Positions 21,955 to 33,779 of a stretch of 64,000 nucleotides of DNA are shown piece by piece (position 1 is the first letter of the stretch; every line of letters starts with the position of its first letter). Origin of the DNA: Gigaspora margarita (lineage: Eukaryota; Glomeromycota; Glomeromycetes; Diversisporales; Gigasporaceae); NCBI GenBank assembly GCA_009809945.1, contig WTPW01000409.1, positions 65,022-129,021 on the forward strand, given 5' to 3'. The notes under the pieces are model-generated. The model was not told the DNA's origin. It ran no database searches and saw only the letters and a program-made list of their open reading frames with translations. The translations under genes and the position numbers were made by a program.

Positions 21955-24354
21955 AACCATNTATATTCATATATTTTGGTTTTTGGAATAATGGCCCAAA
22001 TAGGTTTTTCAATTCCCACTTGGCCCTATGATCTATTGCAGGATGCATATAACTACTTAACAAATCATTACTTAACAAATTATTATTTAATGAATCACTA
22101 CTCAAACTATATTCATTATTCTCACGTTCCACCTCTTCTTCTTCTAGCATTGCAGTTTCTTCATCTGCCAACATTTGTTCCCAGTCATACAGTTGTTCCT
22201 TCCAATTATCAGATGTTACATCTGAATTATCTTCTTCATCCAGTTCATTTGAATTATCTGATTCGTTTGGTTCAATTAGTTCTTATGAATTTGCTGGTTC
22301 AATAGCTGGAATAAGCAATATATTGTAAGGTTTTTGCTTCTTTCTCTGTGAAAAGTTAATCGAGGCACGAATTTGGCTCATAGCCAATACTTTTTCATTC
22401 TATGCTTAAGAATATTAATTTTTTTTTTTAAAAAAAAATTTGAATTAATAAATAACTCCTACCTTGAGACGATTTCATTGGTTGGTATGAAGAAATCCCA
22501 TTGAACTCCATAATCGTTCTACAGATGCGGCATTAACACAGATTCCAAATAGCCTTATAGCCAAAGGACCTAATTTTTTAGTTTGGGAAGTTGCGAATTC
22601 CCAAAATCCCAAAATATTTTCTTTAAACTGTTCATATGATGTACAATCAAATGGAAAATTCTGTTTTCTATATTCTTCAAACTCAAGTAAAATTCGAGTT
22701 GGTTGACATCCAAAACATGCCTTATAATAATAGATGATAAACCTAGCAAGATAAGTAAAATTTAAATTTCTGAATTAGTATTGAACCACGTATCATGAAT
22801 ATTTGGATTTAAAAGGAAGGCCAAAAGCAACAATGGCTGTTCCCATTGTTTCCATCTTTGCTCTAATCGTGAGATCATATATTTAGATAAATTTTCATCA
22901 TCATATTTCTCCCACATTTTCAAGATTCCACCAAAGGCTTGTAATACTTCGTGAAGACGGACGGTGTCTGATTGTAACTTATTGAGGGCTTCACAATATG
23001 GATGAAGCAGAGAATGTAATTCTTTTATCAATTGCCAAAAATTATCATTGAGCAGAATCGATGTGATATTACATGGTAGATAAAGCTCATTCAAACGAAT
23101 TGATAATTGATCTAATTCACCATCAGAATCACAAGCCGAAGTGTCCAAAGGTAGTTCGTGCATTGTAGCTAAGTTCTTAAAAAAAATACAAATAAAAAAT
23201 TAATTGTTATTAACAAATTGATGTTATTAGGTACTTACTCGTAGAGCTTGACGAGATTTTATTAGGCTCTTAAAACAATATGAATAAGAATTCCAACGAG
23301 TATCTGCTGGACAAATCAAGGTAATATATTTTGTATAAATTTTTTTTGTATACCCCGAAGTTTTCCAATAAAATACGAATAGATAGCATTATTAAAATAT
23401 GCAACTATTTTTAGGGCTTCTTTGGAAGCAAATTTGAAGTCGTTAGATTCTTTAAAGATTTCTCCTACAGCTAAGTTACATTGGTAGGCGAAACATGGAA
23501 GAAAAACGATTTGGGGGTATTTTAACCGTAACCGACGCCTATTTAAAATTTTTTTGTTTTTTTTTAAAAAAAAATTTAACTATTCACTTTTTAATTATAG
23601 TACTTACCTAGCACCAGAATATGCCAAAACACTATCAGAAACAATAGCAGATAATTTAGCACCTATTTCCGATGTTTCACTAATCATCGATTCAATTTTA
23701 GGATAGTTTCAACCATTCGTTCTCACTCTGAGCTTATGTCGATTGTTTTCCAAATTAAAGATTCTCCAGTTGATAAGATAAGTAACGAGCCAAATATATG
23801 TTGTTTCAAACCATTTTTCCATCCGTCAAACACTAATGTAACTCCAATATTATCATTTTTTAATTTTTGTTCACGGGACAAGTCCAAATTTCTTTTTTCA
23901 GCATTAAGGATGCAATTTGATAAAGCATACTGACCAGGGAGGATGAGTTTAGGATTTAAAATTTTGAAAAACTCAAGGGTAGCTGGATCTGATGTCCACC
24001 GAAAGGACCATCCATATGATACAGTCATTCGCAGTAGTAACTGCTCCAACCTTGATTTCTCCTTTATAGTAATGCTTCGAATTAGAAAGTTATCTATAGA
24101 ATTCGGGGCTTTTTTCTTGTTCTTGCTAACAGCTTTGGTAAGAGATGAAGTGCTAGTACTAGCTGTCATGTCACTTGTGCTATCATCATCTTTTTTTTTT
24201 AAAAAAAAAAAATTTATTAATAATATTCTAATGTTTTAAATTTAAGTTACATACCAGATAATTCAGTATTTCGACGCCTTTTGGAAACTTGAGAGGCCTG
24301 TTCCTCCTTATTATCTGTCTTGTTACAATAGGCATCTACTGCTTCTTGAGATCC
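21955..24354 (-). pseudogene. hAT transposase, multi-exon, mildly decayed
   Basis: Cut-and-paste transposase of the hAT element. Exons on the minus strand: 24354(gap)-24255, 24189-23608, 23538-23239, 23168-22463 and 22399-21955, separated by introns of 63-70 nt with GT..AG borders. Landmarks are VTLVFDGWKN (first catalytic Asp, about 23825), AIVSDSVLAYSGAR (second Asp, about 23640), PCFAYQCNL, DTRWNSYSYCF (23300), and the C-terminal dimerisation block FGICVNAASVERLWSSMGF (about 22510) followed by an acidic tail. Frameshifts occur in exon 3 (near 23325) and near 22765, a TGA replaces an expected Arg near 22475, and a TAA lies near 22285. The N-terminus, where a BED finger is expected, falls in the assembly gap. 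Fragments of one further exon may lie at about 25195-25330 (QELEEKALQAKKKKF). Nearly intact, so young. Confidence 0.88.
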
Positions 24355-25131
24355 NNNNNNNNNNNNNNNNNNNNNNNNNNNNNNNNNNNNNNNNNNNNNN
24401 NNNNNNNNNNNNNNNNNNNNNNNNNNNNNNNNNNNNNNNNNNNNNNNNNNNNNNNNNNNNNNNNNNNNNNNNNNNNNNNNNNNNNNNNNNNNNNNNNNNN
24501 NNNNNNNNNNNNNNNNNNNNNNNNNNNNNNNNNNNNNNNNNNNNNNNNNNNNNNNNNNNNNNNNNNNNNNNNNNNNNNNNNNNNNNNNNNNNNNNNNNNN
24601 NNNNNNNNNNNNNNNNNNNNNNNNNNNNNNNNNNNNNNNNNNNNNNNNNNNNNNNNNNNNNNNNNNNNNNNNNNNNNNNNNNNNNNNNNNNNNNNNNNNN
24701 NNNNNNNNNNNNNNNNNNNNNNNNNNNNNNNNNNNNNNNNNNNNNNNNNNNNNNNNNNNNNNNNNNNNNNNNNNNNNNNNNNNNNNNNNNNNNNNNNNNN
24801 NNNNNNNNNNNNNNNNNNNNNNNNNNNNNNNNNNNNNNNNNNNNNNNNNNNNNNNNNNNNNNNNNNNNNNNNNNNNNNNNNNNNNNNNNNNNNNNNNNNN
24901 NNNNNNNNNNNNNNNNNNNNNNNNNNNNNNNNNNNNNNNNNNNNNNNNNNNNNNNNNNNNNNNNNNNNNNNNNNNNNNNNNNNNNNNNNNNNNNNNNNNN
25001 NNNNNNNNNNNNNNNNNNNNNNNNNNNNNNNNNNNNNNNNNNNNNNNNNNNNNNNNNNNNNNNNNNNNNNNNNNNNNNNNNNNNNNNNNNNNNNNNNNNN
25101 NNNNNNNNNNNNNNNNNNNNNNNNNNNNNNN
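24355..25131. other. Assembly gap (777 N)
   Basis: Undetermined bases inside the hAT transposon. The true length is unknown. It hides the 5' part of the transposase gene. Confidence 1.
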
Positions 25132-26744
25132 TGCTAAATTTTTAAATCGGAAACTTCAACAATACTACTTGATATTCATTGTTGAATTTCCTTTTTAATT
25201 CTAGCCCATAGGATCAGTAAAGGTTAGAGGTTTTATTTTTAGACCGTAGCATTTAAGGCATTTTTGGGTTTCGCTAAACTTTTTTTTTTAGCTTGTAGGG
25301 CTTTTTCTTCTAGTTCCTGAAGTTTATATGCTATACATATTATCCTTTTTTTAAAAAAAAAAAAAAATCAGCATATATCCGCCTACATGGAGTAAGATAT
25401 TCAATCTTGCAATCACAAAAATTCAGAATCGATGAATTTTTGTCTTTCAACTATTTCTATTTTAAGTTGAATGCTTGCTATTGAGAATTTTACAAACCGA
25501 ATTACAAATTCACTAATTAAGGATGAATAAGAATATGTGATTTATAGCATTTCATTCATTTTATTTTTCAATGCTGACACATATTTGTCTAGTATCTCAA
25601 AAATTGCAGGTTTCTATTTATCAGGATTTAGCACTATCTAACGATGTTTAAAGCTTTCAATGAAAAATGCCACAATGCAGATAGTCTAACAGAAATACTT
25701 ATCATTATTATCTTGAAATACAAAGAAATACGGGCACTTATTTAATAGTACAAAGTAATAGCACAAACTTTTGATTTCCAAGACTATGAACCTCAAATCG
25801 GACTTGTGCATAGCTTTTATTTAATCATATTTATAGCTGTTTTTAAATTCTGGGGCAATTGGTAAAAATTATTTCACCAAATTCAGTAAGTTTTGAGTTC
25901 ATATTATCAGAATTGTATTTTTAATACAGTAATTCGATAATACCGAATTCAAAAATTTATCAAATTCGGTCAAACAATTTTACAATTGTTCCAGAATTTA
26001 TGAAAACAGCACTAAGTTTATGTATAAATTGGGTATTCAATTTAATTATTATTACAAATACTGTAATCTGAATAAAAAAATTTTTTTTTATATTTTAACT
26101 AGTGTTTCGACCCTATTTTTTAAGGACCATCTGAATTAAATTCGGATCCTATTTTGTGTATCTGGATGATAATCCGAATCTGGATAAATCTGAATTCAAT
26201 TATTGAATCCAGATTCTATATGAGCACAAAGTGCCACCACTTCACTCAATACATTTANGAATTTGGTTACAAAATGCTAATATGAAGCTGTTTAATTTGA
26301 AATGAATAGTTTATTTCAAAATGAAATGCCAATTTCGAATTTAATAAATTTGAAATTATTGGTTGATAATCATCTACAAATTTCGATAATTATTTTTCAG
26401 CTTAGTTTTTCGATAATATAATTTTTGGCAGGTACAAAACATACCGCAATAATTTACCAGCCGAAATTATATTATCGAAAAATTATGATGTTATTACAGA
26501 AAATCTTCATAAAAATCAGCTGTAATAAATAATCTTTACATTTGCATTTACCAAAGGGAGAGTAATATATTTATTATCAGTTGCTTGTCAAATTGACAAT
26601 CGCATGAAAGATACAGATAATCTTCATTCTTAATCTGTAAATATTACGAATTTATACGGATATCCGTATTCAATCCGAATTATTGGATCCATTCAGATTA
26701 GCGAATTACGAATCGAAATACTAATTTTAACTAATCGGATTTTA
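25132..26744. other. Noncoding right half of the hAT transposon
   Basis: AT-rich sequence with one strong hairpin: ttttcgataatataattt (26406-26424) is inverted at 26464-26482 around about 39 nt. A possible first exon of the transposase lies near 25195-25330 on the minus strand. Otherwise no gene is seen. Confidence 0.5.
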
Positions 26745-27135
26745 CTGGACCTCACTGGACCTCACTGGACCTCACTGGAACTTCCATCCAGTGGTAAAAA
26801 AAATGTGACTGGAACGGTCTAGTGACAACTTACCACTAGAACCCATATATCTTCCAGTTTGATCCAGTTAGTTCCAGTGACCTTTCCAGTTCCAGTGATA
26901 TTCATTGGATGGTCCAGCAACAACACTGCCCTAAGGCCAGTAGATTTCGCAATTGGTGGGGCTTTGTATAGATTAGAGGTTTTGAATAGGCAATCTTATA
27001 GCGGAATACAGGTATGGCAGCTAGTGTAAAAACTTCAGGCTGACTACTCAAATTAGGTACCAAAATTGTTATTTGTACCCTCGTTTATGTAATATAGATA
27101 TTCCTATATTTGGGCACTATTTAGCGATTTATAAG

Positions 27136-29263
27136 TTTGGCATGGCTATCAATACTATATTTGATTGTCTACTAATTGCTTTTAAGTGATGTGTTTATTT
27201 TTTTGCTATACAAGGAAAATTATTAACCGAGTTTAATGATCTATGCTACTATTTTGCAGAGATCGACAGCAAAAATTTTCTTGCAAAATCAGAAAAGGAA
27301 ATTTTTACTCCCGCCATTTTTATGTGAATGAAATTGCAAGATATGATATGAGCTACTGAAAGTTAAGGTTAGTAATGGTACGGGTAAATTATCAAAATGA
27401 TTGAATTAATGCATCATTTTTTTATTTTTTGTTGACTGTTCCTATTAATATCTATGTTCGATTTGACTTATTTTTTTTATTTTTTGTTTTGCTTCTTCAG
27501 ATTTTTTTCCGGTCTGATGAATTGATAATCACTGATCGGCAAAGACCAAGCGAGGACCAAGCAAAGAGCATGCGAAAAAGTTCGTTAAGATACCTATATT
27601 TTGTGAACCAATAATAACCAATCTTTTTTTTTATAATTAAAAAATTTACATGGATTATTAATTAAACTGGTAATGAAACTTAGGGGTACCGACCACACAA
27701 TTTTGTTTAAAAATAATCAGTTTCTTAATTCAGTATGATCTGGTTTGGTATACCAAATACATATAATTTCCCAGAACACCTGATAAAAATTAACCTAATA
27801 ATTTTTTGGCTGATTCGGTTAAGTTTGAAATTTTGATTCGATTAGATTACAGAATTGTACGTATGCGTGTATTACATATGTATGTACATACGTACATAAC
27901 TTTTACAATTTTCAAAATGATAAGCTTACTAAAAATATTTTTTTCAATTATTTGCCAGCAAAAATGTTTTAAAAGTATCATGTTTCTGTATTTGATTTGA
28001 AATATTTGTATCGATATAAAAATTTATATTAATCATCTAATTCTAAATTACATACATATGTCATACGTTTATACTGAAATCACTAACTTAATCGAGTTAG
28101 CAGAAAATCATTCAGCTAATTTTTTTTATCATATGTTTTAGGAATTATGATAATAGTTAGTTAATTATTAATTGATTATTTAATTAATAATAAAGATTTA
28201 TTATGATAACAATAAATAATAAAGAAATATAAGGTTCTGGGTAAATAAAAATTGGATTCTTACTTCTTTCATTCGCAGAATTGACTGCTCTTACTGGGGT
28301 ACCATGGCTACCCCTATTTACCTGTAATTAGAACCTTTTGTCTTAATCCTGTTCAGGAGTTAATAGTTACTATATGCAGGAAGCTATTTAAATCATGCTT
28401 ACCTGTATTTAGATTCCCATTGTGAATCTCAGCATATGAGCTTTAATTTTTACTATTCTGAGATTGCAACACAAGATTCATGACCATGCCAATAATGTAA
28501 CTTTTAACTGAGATATTTCCGTACTTGCATCAAATCTAATTATTATTATTATTATTATATTTTTTCTATTTTGTATGTATTAATTTATTTTAAAGCTATA
28601 CTTATTAATTATATCATCTGAACATTTTTTTATATTAAATTTTTAATCACAACAATTACAATAAATTATCATCTATCACAAATGTTATGTACATTTTTGC
28701 TAATTATTTTTTTCATATAATGGCAAAATGGTATATGCTTATTTTAATAAATCATTGCTATTTTTAAATTACAGACTGTAAGAATGTTTATAAGATAAAT
28801 AGTAAAAATTTAATCGTTTATTGGTAAGCATATGAATTTAACCTTTTAAAAGGTATGTACCTGTGAATGTAAGCAATTATATAATAGATGTTAGTAAATT
28901 TAGTAAATAGCATCTTATCGTTATAATGAGAATAAAAAAATTTGATTGCACTAATTTGACATGGATAAACTTAGATATAAAATACTGATACGTAGTATTA
29001 TATACTCAGAGCCTATCATATGATGTTTAACATATTACAAAATGCATTAATATGCTAATGCACATGTGTTTGTGTGCTAACAAACAAAAACTTTTGATTT
29101 CAAATTTTGATTATTAAATTTATATTATATATATATGTATGAAAAGGGTAAATTTTGTCAAAATTTTTATAGTAAAATGCAGTAAAAAGTAATTTTTATA
29201 AATTCCTAATATGTAATCAATGCAATTGCATGAAAATAAGAACATGGATACAAAAAACAACAA
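27136..29263. other. AT-rich intergenic DNA
   Basis: No coding, tRNA or terminal repeat structure was recognised. Short frames at 27429-27614 and 27806-28000 are low-complexity and unsupported. Confidence 0.5.
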
Positions 29264-29266
29264 TTA

Positions 29267-29429
29267 GGGCGCTGACATTTATTACCTAATATCCATTTAC
29301 TATAGGGGCTTACCCCCCACCCCCAGGTAAGATTTTATTTTAGCCAATCAAATTTAACTAACTAACTAAGGTAAGATTTTTCTTGGCCCCCTCACCCCCT
29401 AAAATATTACCTAATAAATGTCAGCGCCC
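29267..29429. mobile_element. PIF/Harbinger-type MITE, intact copy
   Basis: A 163-bp element with inverted ends GGGCGCTGACATTTATTA and its inverse, flanked by TTA on both sides. Its second copy is the interrupted one at 7961-8306. TIR start and TTA duplication fit PIF/Harbinger. Confidence 0.85.
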
Positions 29430-29431
29430 TT

Positions 29432-30130
29432 ATTCCCTTAAAAATCAACTTTCACTCATTATGCGCACAAGTAGGGCCAAAAAGGGAGTTCTAGGTCACT
29501 TTTTTTACACCTCTATATGAATGAGGTTTAAAAATCATTTTAATCATCATCCTGCTATATTTTATAGCACTTTTATATACTTTAGCTTGGTGTAAATTTT
29601 TATATAGCTAGAATGCATTTATTTACTCAAATTCATATCAAAAAAGAAATCATTGTTATAGTAAGTATAAATTTGTATTTGTGTCATCGCTCGAATAATG
29701 ATAAATTTGTGTTTGCGTCATCATTCTGGCATAGTAATCCTATCAATTTTTATAAAGTAGAAGCTCCTGAGCCTTTTCCTGAAGTCTATTAATATACTAG
29801 GTTGCATAATATCCATTAGTATGCTTTCTACAAAGGCAGGTTTAGAGCTAGTCAGTTTACTACAAACTTTGCAAGGAAAACGCTTTCTAGCCTTCTAATG
29901 TTCATGGTATCCTTCAGACTGATGACAAGTACGTCCACAAATCTGAGTAAATAATCACAAGTATATTCACCTATCATAGTATATAAATATGAAAATTTCA
30001 ATTTAAACAAAAAATTCTGGTATATTAATACAAACAACGGAATACCAGCACCTATATACAAAACTTTAGATAATCAAAACATATATTCAAATATCATTTA
30101 CCAATAAAAACATCGATCAGTTATCCAATG
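29432..30130. other. Intergenic DNA
   Basis: No gene is supported. The minus-strand frame 29852-30061 has no recognisable motif. Confidence 0.45.
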
Positions 30131-30132
30131 AG

Positions 30133-30546
30133 GCCAAATCCTCAACTGAAAATCAATTAATGCCTAAATGGCAAGACATTGCTAAAGCTATCAAAAAGTT
30201 AGTTATAGTAGCAGATTATTGCGTAAAACCTAGAGATGGAAAATTAATGCAAGGTTATAAAAAGGAATATAGAAATTTATTTAATAACGAAAAGCCAGAT
30301 GAATATATAGTGAAATATGCAAAAAACAAATTTTCAAAGAAAAATATATGGAGATAAAAGAGCAATATAAACAATGGTATAGATTTGAACCCAAACTATT
30401 AAAAGCTATTGGAGATCTTAATCTTTTATATTATAAATTAGCAAAACCATATTTCAAAGATTTAACTAAAATTTGAAGTGAAATTGATAACTTCCTTGAT
30501 AATAATGAAATTGATAATATAGATAAATTTCTATTAGAAAATTAAA
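30133..30546 (+). pseudogene. Unrecognised coding remnant next to an integrase fossil
   Basis: Lys-rich coding-like sequence with IAKAIKKLVIVADYCVKPR in the first part and QWYRFEPKLLKAIGDLN and FLDNNEIDNIDKFL in the second. Composition and codon use look protein-like. I do not recognise the family. It faces the integrase fossil at 30648-32545 tail to tail with about 100 bp between stops, so both may belong to one old virus-like or polinton-like element. The remnant looks broken. Confidence 0.45.
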
Positions 30547-31136
30547 CATGAAGCATTTTACAATNATTTCTTAATTTATAAAAGACCAGGAACACCAACT
30601 TGAAGCATTCTACAAGCATCTTTTATATCATAAAAATTTTTAATTCGCAAGCACCCACTGAGGAGGTAATTGCACATCCTTTACGATTAAAAGCTCTTCT
30701 CTGACAAAAGACCACTTTGGTCCATTGCCCTCCTTATCTTCAAGCCAATATAAAATAAGCTGATTTTTTTGTACCAAAGCTTCATGAATATGATAAACTT
30801 GAGGTGACCAATTGCAATTAGTCGATCTTTTACTTCCACCTTCTAGCTCACCAGGTTCAAGTAAATATCTTACTGAGGTATTATAAGATAGCTTGGATTC
30901 TTCAAAGCCCATGGATCTATTGCGTAATTTAGAAGATGATGAAATAATTTGTTTCATTTTTATAGCTTTAGCAGGGGCATGCCAATTAATCTAGTTACCG
31001 AATTATTAAAATTATCAATAATTATATAAAGATTTCTAACCCAAGCCCTCGATCTCTTAGATATAGGCAATAATAAATCTGAAGCATCTTGCAATCGAAA
31101 CAATTTTTTTGCCAAAGTATGATTAAATCTTTCAAC

Positions 31137-32125
31137 TAGTGCTCTGAACGGGTCGGGTCAGGTTGGGTTATGAGCCAACCTGAACCCAATCCGAAACTTC
31201 GGGTCAGGTCGAGTTGAAAACTTTCGGGTTAGAGCTTCAACCCAAACTGAACCTGACCCGACCAGCCCGACCCGAACCCAGCCGAAATTTTAGGGCTAAT
31301 ATATTACATTTTTTTAAAAAATGAATTCAATCGCCCTTTTTGAGCTTAAACGTTTAATAATTCATGTAACGATGATAATTGAAGTTGGCTAATCAAATCT
31401 AAGCACAATATGCTTATAAAATCAGCAGGCTACTGCAGTAAGAATCGTACATTGCTTATCCAGAATTAATGAATTTTTTTTATTTTTATCCATTACCTGA
31501 TCTATAGCTTTCTCAATAACCTTAGCTGTTGCAACAAGCAGATCCTCGATTTTGATTGGCTAAGAGTGATGATCAAAAAAATTTGACCGGAATTACTCAG
31601 AATTTTGCTAATGAAACCACAGAGCCCATTAAGCAAAAATTGTTCCTGTGTTAATTTTTCCATAATGCGGGATTATTTTCCAAAATTTTCTATTTTTGTA
31701 ATGAAAAAATCAAAGTTAATTACGGTCAGAGATTAGTAAACAATTATGTAATGCGGGCCAAATTTGCAGATCAGTGGCTGCTAACCAATCAAAATCGAGG
31801 ATCTTCCATGACTCAATCACTAAAAGAAATCTGATTGGTGCATACTTGACTGTCTTTTGAGGTTTTATTGAAAATATTATTTAAAAATACATATGCATTT
31901 GCTATTAGAACCTTAAAAAAAAACATAAAATGCATATTTCAGGCATCTCTTATTTGAATAATTTTCAGGTCGGGTCAGGTCGGGTTCGGGTCGGGTTAGT
32001 GTTCAACCCGAACTTGACCCGAACCCGACCCAAAATTTTTGGGTCAGATTTTTCCAACCTGAACCCGACCTGACCCGAACCCGACCCAAAATTTTTGGGT
32101 TGACCCGACCCGATTCGGAGCACTA
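31137..32125. mobile_element. hAT-type element with GGGTC-rich ends
   Basis: Ends TAGTGCTCTGAACGGG and its inverse (CGGAGCACTA), with a perfect 8-bp duplication CTTTCAAC (31129-31136 and 32126-32133). Both subterminal zones are arrays of gggtcgggtcagg units in opposite orientation (31147-31285, 31968-32115). The interior contains a smaller inverted-repeat unit (31541-31803). No transposase is encoded. The 70-codon frame 31965-32177 is the translated GGGTC array. Confidence 0.93.
31541..31803. mobile_element. Nested inverted-repeat unit
   Basis: gatcctcgattttgattgg (31541) is inverted exactly at the right end (31803) over about 19-22 bp. It lies inside the GGGTC element, so it is either a later MITE or an internal hairpin. 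Confidence 0.6.
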
Positions 32126-32569
32126 CTTTCAACAATAGCCTGGGATCTATGAGACGTGCCAACTTTAATTTTAACATTATATTTATCCATCAATTTATTA
32201 CAATCAGATTTAAATTCTGAACCAGGATCAACCATTAATAATTTAGGGCAAATAAGAGGGCATGTAGAATTACTATAAACTTTTTTAAAAGCTTTAGCCA
32301 CACTACTAGATGTCTTATTTGTTAAAGGAACTGCCCACTTATATCTTGAAGCAACGTCAACTATACATAAACAATATTTATATATTTTGTTATTAATCGT
32401 ATCATGAGGCATATAAAGAATATCAGCTTGATGGCATTCATTAGGAAACTGTATACTATTAAATGAAGCTCTAGGAATAAATCTTGGCTGAGGCTTATGA
32501 ATTTGAAATAAAGCTTGTTTAATTTAATAAAGTAGCACTACTAGCCAAGCAAGACTGCTGTTTAAAATA

Positions 32570-32595
32570 CAATATATATATATATATATATATAA
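32570..32595. repeat. TA microsatellite
   Basis: About 12 TA units. Confidence 0.9.
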
Positions 32596-32852
32596 TGTGA
32601 AATTATAAATTATAATATCATAAAGTTATAATGAATATATTTATGATCTCATAATTCCTGCACACTTTTCTCTTTGTTTTCCTATCAAAAATATAAATCT
32701 AGACTAGCAATTATTCAAAGATTCAGTTTCTTACCCAATTCCAAGTTTCTAATAAAGTAAAAGCCTACAAATAGAAAAAATTTTTGATTAACATTTTAAA
32801 AAAAATTTAAAAACTGTTATAGTTTCTTAATTGATAATTTGCCTATCAACTA

Positions 32853-33655
32853 GAGATTGATGAAATGTAGCATGCTTCCACTAAAAAAATTTTCTTATTA
32901 AGTTAATGATACATGTCCACTAATTGAAAGTTGTAGAGCTCGTTAAGGCACATCTAATGGTAGTTAGATCATCCAAATCGGCCTAGTAGATGGTGAGATA
33001 TCATTGAAAAATGATTGGCTGACTATATAAAATCCCATGACGCAAATTACATATGAAACTCACTATAGGCGAAATATAGCATGCTTCTATCTAAATTTTT
33101 TTTCTTATTAAGTTAACAATACATGTTAATGAATTGAAAGTTATAGAGCTCATTGAGATGCATATAACGGTAGTTAGATCATCCAAATTGACCCAGTGAA
33201 TGGTAGTATATCATCAAAAAATGATTGGCTGACTATATAAATCTCTATGTAAACAAATATTGTTTACATAGAGATTTTATATAGTTGGCCAATTATTTTT
33301 CGATGATATCTCACCATCTACTAGGTTGATTTGAATGATCTAACTACTATTAGATGCGTCTCAACAAGTTCTACAACTTTCAATTAGTGGACATGTATTG
33401 TTAACTTAGTAAAAAAATTTTAGATAAAAGCACGCCACATTTCGCCTATAGTGATTTTCATATATAATCTGCATTATGAGATTTTATATAGTCAGTCAAT
33501 TATTTTTAGCAATATCTCACCATCCACTGGGCCGATTTGGGTAATCTAACTACCGTTAGATGCACCTCAATGAGCTCTACAACTTTTAATTAGTGGACAT
33601 ATCATTAACTTAATAAGAAAAAAATTTTAGATAGAAGCATGCTACATTTCGTCAC
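32853..33655. mobile_element. Fourfold foldback element, about 800 bp
   Basis: Two direct copies of a roughly 200-bp unit (32853-33060 and 33075-33240: gaaatgtagcatgcttc, attaagttaa, gtagttagatcatcc, tgattggctgactatat) are followed by two inverted copies (33276-33435, 33450-33655). The centre (33241-33275) is itself a near-perfect palindrome with 15-bp arms (atctctatgtaaaca). The whole can fold as one 400-bp hairpin or as two smaller ones. No coding content or target duplication was found. Confidence 0.85.
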
Positions 33656-33779
33656 TTTCCAGTTGACAGACAGATTATTAATTAAAACTTTAAGTGCACA
33701 TTTTGCATTTACTGTTTCAATAACCAATGAAGTCAAAAAAATGAAATTTGTCTTATTTTCAAAAAAAGAAGAATAATCC

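Larger units (their letters stand above)
21283..26928 (-). mobile_element. hAT transposon, 5.6 kb, with transposase gene
   Basis: Ends CAGTGTTGTTGACTGG and CCAGCAACAACACTG, with a perfect 8-bp target duplication CCCTAAGG (21275-21282 and 26929-26936). Both subterminal zones (21290-21385, 26745-26915) are packed with ccagtg/cactgga units, including three direct gacctcactg copies at 26750-26777; these are probable transposase binding sites. The transposase gene runs on the minus strand in the left half. The right half is largely noncoding. An assembly gap of 777 N lies at 24355-25131. Confidence 0.93.
20626..27135 (+). repeat. tRNA-Leu-headed dispersed element, copy A, interrupted
   Basis: The head resembles a tRNA-Leu(CAA): an A-box-like tatggtgatctagag, an anticodon-like CCCAAGT and a B-box-like aaagttaaattcc. 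The following sequence (atcttgaattagagct, gaaaccccatttgg, ggtatggcagctagt) matches copy B at 35579-36490 in the same order. Copy A is split by the AGGACCCC MITE (20731-20906) and by the 5.6-kb hAT transposon (21283-26928). Its own length is about 0.7 kb. There is no long open frame. Long for a SINE, so the class is uncertain. Confidence 0.65.
30648..32545 (-). pseudogene. Integrase fossil (rve core; Ginger/polinton-like)
   Basis: Minus-strand remnant of a DDE integrase of the rve family. The 5' part (from about 32545) carries NECHQADILYMPHD, YCLCIVDVASRYKWAVPLT and LLMVDPGSEFKSD, the usual surroundings of the first two catalytic acids. The 3' part (31136-30648) carries a C-terminal domain with NWSPQVYHIHEALVQKNQ and REELLIVKDVQLPPQWVL. 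A 1-kb hAT-type element (31137-32125) sits in the middle. No LTRs or capsid gene were found nearby, so Ginger, polinton or a lone captured integrase all remain possible. It is a broken fossil with a few interruptions besides the insertion. Confidence 0.7.

Noticed and set aside
24289-25137. 282-codon plus-strand frame
   Set aside because: Almost all of it is undetermined N bases; it is not a coding region.
31965-32177. 70-codon Gly/Ser/Arg-rich frame
   Set aside because: Translated GGGTC array at the end of a hAT-type element.
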